This document shows positions 58,037 to 64,000 of a DNA stretch of 64,000 bases, piece by piece. This DNA is from Niallia nealsonii. Lineage in GTDB: Bacteria; Bacillota; Bacilli; Bacillales; Cytobacillaceae. Under the pieces are notes generated by a model. The model worked only from the letters and a program-made list of their open reading frames with translations, was not told the origin of the DNA and made no database searches. The position numbers and the translations under genes were made by a program. The number at the start of each line of letters is the position of its first letter. Position 1 is the stretch's first letter. The stretch is from the NCBI RefSeq assembly GCF_002835805.1, contig NZ_PISE01000031.1, positions 149,691 through 213,690 on the forward strand, given 5' to 3'.

Positions 58037-58561
58037 TTACACATGTTTGCTCAGATGATTGCTATTTTTTGCAGGAGGCAAAATAACGGCACGTTTTTGA
58101 ATAAAAATAGAAAGCATAACAGCCGCAAGCAGCGCCCCAACAATCGAGCTAAAAATAAACAATGGAATAAATCCAAATAAAGTAGCTTTTTGGCCAAGAA
58201 ATAAGCTGGCAATCGGATAAGAAAGCATGGCGCCCAAAATGCCTGTCCCAATGATTTCTCCCGCAACCGCCATATAAATTTTTCTTGTTTTCAGAAATAA
58301 TAATGATGCAAGCAATGCCCCAACCATGCTTCCAGGGAAAGCAAAAATAGATCCTGTTCCCATCATATTTCTTAATAAGGAAATGCATAGTGCTTGTGCA
58401 ACAGCATAATAAGGCCCTAACAGAACAGCGGATAATACATTGATCAGATGCTGAACAGGAAATACTTTCGTAAAGCCAATCGGAATATAAAATAAATTGC
58501 TCGAAAGTGTGCCGATTGCGATCATCATTGCGGTGATCGTCAGTTTTTGTGTTTTTCGCAT
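58037..58561 (-). CDS. thiW: ThiW, ECF-type S component for a thiazole precursor
   Basis: A 174-residue hydrophobic protein with five to six helices, matching ThiW: LTITAMMIAIGTLSSNLFYIPIG at the N-terminus and FPVQHLINVLSAVLLGPYYAVAQAL after it. ThiW proteins are predicted substrate-binding components of energy-coupling-factor importers for the thiazole part of thiamine (hydroxyethylthiazole). It is the first gene after two TPP riboswitches. Its ribosome binding site GGAGGGAT is inside the proximal terminator hairpin. Confidence 0.9.
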   Translation of the reverse strand: MRKTQKLTITAMMIAIGTLSSNLFYIPIGFTKVFPVQHLINVLSAVLLGPYYAVAQALCISLLRNMMGTGSIFAFPGSMVGALLASLLFLKTRKIYMAVAGEIIGTGILGAMLSYPIASLFLGQKATLFGFIPLFIFSSIVGALLAAVMLSIFIQKRAVILPPAKNSNHLSKHV

Positions 58562-58566
58562 AAAAA

Positions 58567-58610
58567 AAATCCCTCCAGTGTGAAATGAAAAATGGCACTG
58601 AGGGATTTAA
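58567..58610 (-). terminator. Proximal attenuator hairpin overlapping the thiW ribosome binding site
   Basis: On the minus strand, AAATCCCTCAGTG pairs with CACTGGAGGGATTT with one bulge, followed by eight T residues. The GGAGGGAT inside the 3' arm is the thiW ribosome binding site, so folding would stop both transcription and translation. Confidence 0.8.
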
Positions 58611-58649
58611 TATAGGAAAATGGAGATCGTTTCGCTTGAACGAATACTC

Positions 58650-58750
58650 GTTTTTCTACACTTCCCTACGCTGGTATAATCCAGATCAGGTAAAAAAGGG
58701 TTAAGAACTTGCCGTTCTAATCTCAGCCAATTTTTTGGCCCCCCCAGTGC
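58650..58750 (-). promoter_or_regulatory. TPP riboswitch, proximal copy
   Basis: Minus-strand sequence contains the conserved GGCTGAGA (about 58724-58731), the long ACCTGATCTGGATTATACCAGCGTAGGGAAG core (58661-58691, split here by its known loops), and a G-rich start (58738-58746). This is the THI-box layout. It is nearest to thiW and is followed by the attenuator at 58567-58610. Confidence 0.93.
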
Positions 58751-58911
58751 ACATATAGATTTTTACGGTGATTTCTTGCAAAAATAATGGCAGGTCAATA
58801 ACGTTATTCTCGATTGTATATATATGTACTAAAAAAATCTTTGTTTTCCCCTCTTTCCCCCCTCTCTATCTAGTAAGCTATAAAACTCTTTTTTTTAATC
58901 TCTTCACCTAA

Positions 58912-58947
58912 TAAAAAAGCCAGGTCTCTTAAATAGACCTGGCTTTA
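58912..58947 (-). terminator. Terminator of the distal TPP riboswitch
   Basis: A perfect 12-bp stem AAAGCCAGGTCT (58916-58927) with AGACCTGGCTTT (58935-58946), ending on the minus strand in six or more T residues. It follows the distal riboswitch by about 30 bases. Confidence 0.88.
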
Positions 58948-58977
58948 ATAGTTAGCGAAAAAAGAACCTTCATCACT

Positions 58978-59072
58978 TGACTACTTTCCTACGCTGGCAT
59001 GATCCAGATCAGGTCCAAGGGTTAAAAAAATTTTTTCTCTCAGTCCTATACTCGGACACCCCTAGTAGTTTT
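58978..59072 (-). promoter_or_regulatory. TPP riboswitch, distal copy
   Basis: Minus strand: GGGGTGTCC at about 59055-59063, ACTGAGAGA at 59036-59044, and the ACCTGATCTGG...CCAGCGTAGGAAAG core at 58983-59014. It has its own downstream terminator. Together with the proximal copy it forms a tandem of two complete riboswitch-terminator units. Confidence 0.93.
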
Positions 59073-59091
59073 ACGTTTTTAAATTATGTTA

Positions 59092-59120
59092 ATCATATAC
59101 CTTTGTTTTTTATATGTAAA
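59092..59120 (-). promoter_or_regulatory. Sigma-A promoter of the thiW operon
   Basis: TTTACA (complement of 59115-59120) and TATGAT (complement of 59092-59097) with a 17-base spacer, about 20-30 bases upstream of the distal riboswitch. Confidence 0.65.
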
Positions 59121-59329
59121 GAGAAGAAGAAAAAGATTTTCTAATAGAAGATAGTATCTTCTTTCACAGAAGGAAAGCAAGTCTTGCAAGAAAGAAGCAA
59201 TCATACAAGCAAAATAAACGCAGACATTTTCCTTACAAAACGCTCCCTCTTTCTATCCCTTTATAAATATTCTTTAAGAATGGATTTTCCCTCCTTTTTT
59301 AAGCATTCTAATGAAAGGAGGTGAATGGT

Positions 59330-59524
59330 ATGACAAGAGACCAAGTTCATCTGGAAACAGATCCTAACTTTGATGGAGGAAGAGAAGGCATTATTGCGGA
59401 CCCAGACGGTGATCAAATGGGGATAAGCAGAGATACAAGCTCTGAATATCCTTTTCATGTAAAATCATTAAAAAAAGACCCTGATATGAAAAAATTTAGT
59501 CAACTATTTGATGGGAAAAAGTAG
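59330..59524 (+). CDS. Small acidic protein of unknown function (64 aa)
   Basis: A 64-residue acidic, Asp/Gly-rich protein (MTRDQVHLETDPNFDGG, IADPDGDQMGISRDT, then a Lys-rich end). I do not recognise it. A very strong ribosome binding site AAAGGAGGTG is 7 bases before the ATG, and a strong terminator follows, so it is a real and probably well-expressed gene. The strong signals and small size would suit a stationary-phase or spore protein, but this is a guess. Confidence 0.7.
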   Translation: MTRDQVHLETDPNFDGGREGIIADPDGDQMGISRDTSSEYPFHVKSLKKDPDMKKFSQLFDGKK

Positions 59525-59531
59525 CATCCAT

Positions 59532-59585
59532 AAAAAATGTCTGCCCCTTAAGCTGCATGTCTTTAAGGGAGCAGACATTTTTTGT
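59532..59585 (+). terminator. Terminator after the small acidic protein gene
   Basis: AAAAAATGTCTGC pairs with GCAGACATTTTTT, with an inner CCTTAA/TTAAGG stem. Confidence 0.88.
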
Positions 59586-59662
59586 TTATCCACCTATTAT
59601 CATTTATCTAAACGTCTAGAAGGGCTTCCTAAGGTTTATTTTATGAGCATCTTCTACTTAGC

Positions 59663-60085
59663 TTATTGAAGAGTTTCCGAAATATGACTTAACGCTTCTC
59701 CTGCTTCATTTGCAAAAATGTTTACCTTTGCCAAATCCCCAATTGCACAAATCCCTACCATTTCTCCGTTTTCTACAACAGGAATGCGTCTGATTTGATT
59801 TTCAGACATAATATGGGAACATTCATGTACATCAGTATCTGGTGAACATGTAATGATATCACTTGACATGCTGTCATGGCAATGAACAGAATTGCAGTCT
59901 TTCCCTTCTGCCACGCAATGGATAACAATATCGCGGTCTGTTATCATTCCAACCACTTTTTTTCCTTCACATACAGGGACAGATCCACAATTAATATCAC
60001 GCATAATTTTAGCAGCAGATGCAACCGCATCATGTGGGGCACAAACTTTCACATCTTTTATCATAATATCACGAACAGTAGTCAT
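59663..60085 (-). CDS. CBS-pair domain protein
   Basis: A 140-residue protein made of two CBS motifs: residues ~7-60 (VRDIMIKDVKVCAPHD, VCEGKKVVGMITDRDIV) and ~70-125 (CHDSMSSDIITCSPDTD, RRIPVVENGEMVGICAIGD). CBS pairs bind adenosyl ligands and sense energy state. It resembles the YhcV/YlbB type. Several Cys and His in the middle (GKDCNSVHCHD) are unusual and may be a redox or metal element. It is a single gene. Confidence 0.9.
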   Translation of the reverse strand: MTTVRDIMIKDVKVCAPHDAVASAAKIMRDINCGSVPVCEGKKVVGMITDRDIVIHCVAEGKDCNSVHCHDSMSSDIITCSPDTDVHECSHIMSENQIRRIPVVENGEMVGICAIGDLAKVNIFANEAGEALSHISETLQ

Positions 60086-60392
60086 TATTTTTCCTCCAGA
60101 TTAAAAATTTAACCTTTATAGTATCACTGCTTTCTTTTCATAAAATACGGAGATAATGGCTTTTGTTTATGTAAAAAATTTCCAATTTTTATTTTCCCGC
60201 TTAAACATGCATAAGAAAACTTAAAAGAGAGCCATTTATTAAAAATGCTTTGGTATCCAATGGAATTGATTCTAGATAAAGGAAAATATAGCAATAGCCA
60301 AATGAATCAAAAAAATGCTCTTTAACCATAATAAGGAGGAATACAGATAAAAAAGAAACACCACTAATCATCTATCGAGAGAAGGGATTTTA
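60086..60392. other. Non-coding stretch between the CBS gene and the 69-aa gene
   Basis: About 305 bp, AT-rich, holding divergent promoters at most. Nothing else was recognised. Confidence 0.4.
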
Positions 60393-60602
60393 ATGGATGC
60401 ACAAACACCAAAGTTCCATAAAGAACCGATAAGCAGTTCAAGTAATAATGAACCAGCATTCCAAGTTTTTTTAAATGAAAATTTAGTGGCGGAAGTGCGG
60501 GGGACAGATACGGAACATCAAACGGTGATTCCAATGAGAGAATTAACGGATTATGAAGAAAGCAAACTTTATGAATATATCAGCTCCTTCCAATCAAAGT
60601 AA
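60393..60602 (+). CDS. Small protein of unknown function (69 aa)
   Basis: A 69-residue acidic protein (AFQVFLNENLVAEVRG, then TVIPMRELTDYEESKLYEYI). I do not recognise it. AGAAGGGA is a good ribosome binding site, and a terminator-like hairpin follows at 60637. It has no membrane segment. Probably a soluble stress or regulatory protein; no function can be assigned. Confidence 0.6.
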   Translation: MDAQTPKFHKEPISSSSNNEPAFQVFLNENLVAEVRGTDTEHQTVIPMRELTDYEESKLYEYISSFQSK

Positions 60603-60636
60603 AAGAAGATGCAAACAAGGGCATTATACTGCCTGT

Positions 60637-60668
60637 GTTATCCTCTCTTGATAGGATAACCTTTTATT
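60637..60668 (+). terminator. Terminator after the 69-aa gene
   Basis: An 8-bp stem GTTATCCT (60637-60644) with AGGATAAC (60653-60660), then CTTTTATTT. Confidence 0.7.
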
Positions 60669-60703
60669 TGAAAGCTATATTCTAAAGGATTGTTGCTAAT
60701 GAA

Positions 60704-60745
60704 TCAAAAAGATAAAGGAACCCAAAATTTGAGCTCCTTTATCTG
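60704..60745 (-). terminator. Terminator after the CPBP gene
   Basis: A 10-bp stem AGATAAAGGA (60710-60719) with TCCTTTATCT (60735-60744); TTTTT follows on the minus strand. Confidence 0.75.
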
Positions 60746-60794
60746 GTTGTATTCTTCTGCTAACCACCCATTAAATGTCAATATAGTTCTTTTG

Positions 60795-61133
60795 CTAAAC
60801 AAATCTTATTAAAACCGCAAGTGTATTTATTGTTATATGAACAACAATAGGAACAATTAATCTATTGGTTTTTACATATAAAAAGGCAAACACCAATCCT
60901 CCTAATGTATAGGGGATAACACTTGCTAACTCCATATGAAGCAATGCAAATATTAGAGAAGTAATTAAACAAACGATATAGGCGTTTGTTCGTCTACGTA
61001 ACATATCAAGAATGATTTTTTTTATTAAAATTTCCTCCATTATAGGTCCAAAAATTGCAATATTCACTATTGTAAGTGGAAAAGAGATAACTTTGGTTTT
61101 TATCATTTCTGAGTGTTCTGAATTAGGCTGCAT
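60795..61133 (-). pseudogene. CPBP family intramembrane protease, probably 5'-truncated
   Basis: The 112-residue frame contains the catalytic CPBP motifs EEILIKKII, FALLHM and HITIN, but is about half of the usual 200-300 residues. In-frame codons upstream of its ATG, back to a stop near 61235, encode membrane-like sequence (LWCIYGILLYFLVQFVYG) without a start codon. So the N-terminal part is missing or shifted, and the gene is likely a remnant. An unusual start is the alternative. CPBP proteins process prenylated proteins or bacteriocin targets. Confidence 0.6.
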
Positions 61134-61283
61134 ATTAAATACCTCAGTAGCTATTAATCCATAAACAAATTGAACTAAAAAATAAAGAAGAATACCGTAT
61201 ATGCACCATAAATATAGTTTTTTTTAGCGAATAAGCATCAGAAGAACCTTTTTTAATGGAGAGTCAACAAAATAATTTTGTAA

Positions 61284-61322
61284 CAAAAAACACACACTTT
61301 TCCTGAAAAAAGTGTGTGTTTC
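61284..61322 (-). terminator. Terminator of dbpA
   Basis: A perfect 14-bp stem (61288-61301 with 61308-61321), followed on the minus strand by T residues. Confidence 0.88.
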
Positions 61323-61329
61323 TGTTGCT

Positions 61330-62775
61330 CTATTTCTGTGCAATGCTTACCTTTATTTTTTTCCCTTTAATCGTTGTATGTTCCATCGCTTGCAATACAA
61401 GCGATCCTTTGCCATTTAAAATATCGATATAGGTTAATTGATCTTTGATGGTGATAATGCCGATATCTTCTGCGGTTAATCCTGGCAGATTGGCAATGGT
61501 GCCGACAAAATCAACAGCGCGAAGTTTTTTCTTTTTGCCGCCACTAAAATGAAGCTTCGTAATATCTTGATTAATGCGTGCTGTTCGATTATTTCGGACA
61601 ACGCGGCGGCCATTGATTTTTTCTTCGAATGCCTCTTTTCCTTGTGCAACTTCTTCTTGTTTAGGTGCGTCCATTCTTGTTATTTCAAAGCCAATATAAC
61701 GCTCAATAGAGTTGATAAATTTGGTTTCATAAGGTGTTGCTAGTGTTATTGCTTTTCCCGTGTTGCCAGCTCTTCCTGTTCTTCCAGTACGATGCACATA
61801 GCTTTCTTTTTCCATGGGCACATCATAGTTGATCACAAGTGTGACATTATCAATATCAATTCCCCGTGCTGCCACATCAGTTGCAATTAAATAGCGGAAA
61901 TTGCCCATTTTAAAGCCATTCATCACAGCGAATCGATCTTCCTGTTCTAAGCCCCCGTGCAATTTTTCGCAACTATAGCCTGCATCATCTAACTGTTCGA
62001 AAACAAAATCAACATGTTCCTTTGTACGGCAGAAAATAATGCTGCTGTCCGGATTTTCCACAACTAATACATCTTTCAGCAAACTGATTTTTTCTTCTTC
62101 TTTGCATTCTATTATACGGTGTTCAATCTGTTTTGCTGTTTTTTGCTCTGCCTCTATCTCGATATGAACAGGCTCTTTCATGTATTGATGGCATAACTTC
62201 TCGACATCTGTTGGCAATGTAGCAGAAAAAACCATTGTTATCCGATCTGCTGGAAGACTTTCGATGATTGTTTCCACATCGTCAATAAAACCCATATTCA
62301 GCATTTCATCTGCTTCATCAATAATTAAATAGTTGATCCGTTCTAAAGAAAGAGTTTCTCTTTCTATATGATCTAATACACGTCCTGGTGTACCAACCAC
62401 CACATGTGTTTTTTGTTTTAGCTCTTCTTTTTGAATGGAAAAAGGCTGTTTTCCATATACAGCAGCCGCTTTTATTCGTTTAAATCGGCCAATATTAGTG
62501 ATGTCTTCTCGTACTTGTGCTGCAAGTTCTCGAGTTGGTGTTAGAATTAACGCTTGGGGCTTTTTCTCTTCCCATTCGATCATCTCGCAAATAGGAATAC
62601 CGTAAGCGGCTGTTTTTCCGCTTCCTGTTTGTGATTTTACCACAAGATCTTTGTTTAAAAACGCTTTGGGCAGTACTTCACACTGTACTTTTGTAGGTGT
62701 TTCATATTTCAGCACCGATAAGGCCCTTTTGATTTCATCGCTTAATGAAAACAGATCAAAATTACGTTCTGTCAT
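61330..62775 (-). CDS. dbpA: DbpA/YxiN-type DEAD-box RNA helicase
   Basis: A 481-residue RNA helicase that acts on 23S rRNA during large-subunit assembly. Q motif [40 protein letters not shown] and HRTGRTGR are all present. The last ~75 residues form the DbpA RNA-binding domain ([44 protein letters not shown]), which recognises hairpin 92. It resembles B. subtilis YxiN in full. I start at ATG 62775 since AGGGAA is 5-10 bases upstream; the frame extends four codons further. Confidence 0.93.
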   Translation of the reverse strand: MTERNFDLFSLSDEIKRALSVLKYETPTKVQCEVLPKAFLNKDLVVKSQTGSGKTAAYGIPICEMIEWEEKKPQALILTPTRELAAQVREDITNIGRFKRIKAAAVYGKQPFSIQKEELKQKTHVVVGTPGRVLDHIERETLSLERINYLIIDEADEMLNMGFIDDVETIIESLPADRITMVFSATLPTDVEKLCHQYMKEPVHIEIEAEQKTAKQIEHRIIECKEEEKISLLKDVLVVENPDSSIIFCRTKEHVDFVFEQLDDAGYSCEKLHGGLEQEDRFAVMNGFKMGNFRYLIATDVAARGIDIDNVTLVINYDVPMEKESYVHRTGRTGRAGNTGKAITLATPYETKFINSIERYIGFEITRMDAPKQEEVAQGKEAFEEKINGRRVVRNNRTARINQDITKLHFSGGKKKKLRAVDFVGTIANLPGLTAEDIGIITIKDQLTYIDILNGKGSLVLQAMEHTTIKGKKIKVSIAQK

Positions 62776-62787
62776 GATTTCCCTCAT

Positions 62788-63056
62788 TTATCTAGTATTT
62801 ATTCAACTTCCATATAGGATTCTCCAGTAAGAATAACTTATACTTAATCTGAATATATTTATTATACATGAATTTGAAGGAATAAAGAGTTTTCTTACAA
62901 TTAACCAAGGACAAGGCTATTTTAGCCATTGTCCTTTCAGTTTGTCGACAAAAGAGGTTCAGATTGCTCTCAATCTGAACCCCTTTTAAGATTAAGTTTG
63001 ATTTCGTTGCTATTTTTTCAAAATTCCGAAGTATTAGCCCTTAATTATTCTTTCTT
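62788..63056. other. Non-coding stretch with two hairpins next to the IS remnant
   Basis: About 270 bp. It has hairpins at 62907-62936 and 62951-62986, and probably holds the left end of the IS1182-type remnant. The terminal inverted repeat was not identified. Confidence 0.5.
62951..62987. terminator. Hairpin near the left end of the IS remnant
   Basis: A perfect stem GGTTCAGATT (62956-62965) with AATCTGAACC (62972-62981), followed by CCTTTT. It could be the transposase's terminator or block readthrough. Confidence 0.65.
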
Positions 63057-63732
63057 TTAGGCTATTTTAGGACTCACCCAGGTCCAGTTTGCCATCTTCT
63101 TCAAGTTCATGGCAGCGAAAGTAAGCATCGCTTGCATCGACAATTTTTTAAGTCCCCTTAAAGTTGTCCAACGCATACCATGCTTTTCTTTTGCATCTGC
63201 GAAAACTCGTTCAATCATTTCTTTTCGCTTAGCATATATTTGTTTTACATCATGTTGATGACGAAGGTGAGCTGCTTCTTCTACATACTCTTCCCACACA
63301 TGTCTTCACATGAGTAGAATCAACAAAAACATGTTCTACACTAATCAAATTCTTATCCGCAGCTGCTTTTAAAATACGGTAGAATATCTGTTCAAATAGA
63401 TCAGAATCTTTAAATCGGCGTTCATAGTTTTTGCTGAATGTAGAGAAATGTGGTGCTTTATCCTGAAATCCATACCCTAAAAACCACCGATAAGCCATAT
63501 TAGTCTCTATTTCCTCTATTGTTTTCCGCATAGAGAGAATAACAAAGGTATATTGGATAAAGGTCCATTTAACAAATATAGCTGGATCAATACTTGGTCG
63601 AGCTATATCAGAGTACATATCTTTCACCAAATCATAAATAAACAAGAAATCAAGGACCGCTTCTATTTTGCGAACTAAATGATTGGCTGGAACTAATGGA
63701 TCTCTTTGAATAGAAGAATGTTTGGAAAGCAT
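63057..63732 (-). mobile_element. Internally deleted IS1182-type transposase
   Basis: N-terminal part (63301-63732) has DPLVPANHLVRKIEAVLDF, then MAYRWFLGYG and VFVDSTHVKT, typical of IS1182. The C-terminal part (63057-63299) has WEEYVEEAAHLRHQ and RVFADAKEKHGMRW. About 200-250 central residues, including most of the DDE catalytic region, are missing, and the two parts are out of frame. CATGTG occurs on both sides of the junction (63297-63302 and 63307-63312), which suggests deletion by short homology. It cannot make active transposase but may still be moved by a related one. Confidence 0.85.
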
Positions 63733-64000
63733 GATGTCCCCTCTGTTATCTATATCCTTATATTAAAGCTAATTTATTTAAAATTCTATACGAAATAGAT
63801 TGAAAACAGGTTGCTTGGAGCGGAAGGGGTGAGACTCCTACGGGATTAGCGAGACAGTCCGAGACCCTGCAGAAGCGAAGCAACGAAGCGGCTCGGCGAT
63901 CGCCCCGTGGAAAGCGAACCCCTGAAGTGGAAATCAACATTCCCCTTTCTAAGAAAATAATAAAAAAACTGTAAACAAAAATGAACTGCCCCTAAATTGT
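63733..64000. other. Right-edge non-coding stretch containing a dispersed repeat
   Basis: About 268 bp, from the transposase start to the edge. The GC-rich repeat (63811-63938) is described separately; the rest is AT-rich and may continue into a gene outside the window. Confidence 0.5.
63811..63938. repeat. GC-rich dispersed Bacillaceae repeat
   Basis: About 128 bp with much higher GC than its neighbours, beginning with GGTTGCTTGGAGCGG and ending near TGAAGTGGAAATCAAC, with the end blocks partly complementary. This layout matches, from memory, a palindromic repeat often found between genes in Bacillaceae genomes. It is non-coding as far as I can see. Only this copy was found in the window. 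Confidence 0.65.

Noticed and set aside
58149..58598. Frame overlapping thiW on the minus strand
   Set aside because: It is in the wrong phase inside thiW, which has clear ThiW sequence and a good start.

Overview
This 64 kb window is AT-rich chromosomal DNA from an endospore-forming Bacillaceae. The evidence is a gapB gene with CcpN-type operators, a T-box-controlled leuA, TPP riboswitches, a YxiN/DbpA-type helicase, YfmQ and YoaK family proteins, DUF3231 proteins, a CsgA-like spore protein, cre sites and typical Gram-positive ribosome binding sites. A Niallia/Bacillus circulans-like organism would fit, but the sequence does not fix the species.

Layout. 1-12.5 kb is mostly housekeeping or stress: exoA (cut by the left edge), a GNAT, a MEDS sensor protein, a ring-cleaving dioxygenase, a Cof-type phosphatase, a MurG paralogue, a DEAD-box helicase, an RsbR-like STAS protein, a class C penicillin-binding protein and an AbrB-type membrane protein. 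12.5-16 kb is accessory: a TIR-domain protein with a possible sensor domain and an overlapping 59-aa gene, then a WHH-nuclease toxin-like protein without a visible immunity gene. 16-26 kb carries a hydrolase, a VOC protein, YoaK, gapB, a frameshifted lipoprotein, a double ribbon-helix-helix protein, T-box leuA, a PadR/HAAS pair, yfmQ and a HAD phosphatase. 26.5-36 kb is a sugar island: fructose-family PTS (EIIA, EIIC, EIIB), a GatZ/KbaZ-family aldolase and transketolase in one direction, with a PRD activator and a divergent phosphofructokinase. 36-43 kb holds a MocR regulator and a LacI-controlled sugar ABC importer. 43-53 kb mixes DUF3231, an MFS pump, a surface-glycan trio (DegT aminotransferase and two glycosyltransferases), a CsgA-like spore protein and an EamA transporter, with decayed duplicates of EamA and of a small basic protein.

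The most striking region is 53.3-59.1 kb. A promoter, two tandem TPP riboswitches (each with its own terminator) and five tightly packed genes form one minus-strand unit: thiW, an NCS2 permease, luxE-like, luxC-like and a short-chain dehydrogenase. The last three are the classes needed to activate a carboxylic acid, reduce it to an aldehyde and then to an alcohol. I infer a thiamine-repressed salvage route for an oxidised (carboxylated) thiamine precursor. 59-64 kb ends with small proteins, a CBS protein, a probably broken CPBP protease, dbpA, an internally deleted IS1182-type transposase and a GC-rich dispersed repeat.

Two nearly identical copies of a ~112-bp element (6714-6826 and 37759-37870, opposite strands) fold into the same hairpin and differ by a compensated base pair. 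They are the best candidate for an unrecognised structured or mobile element here.
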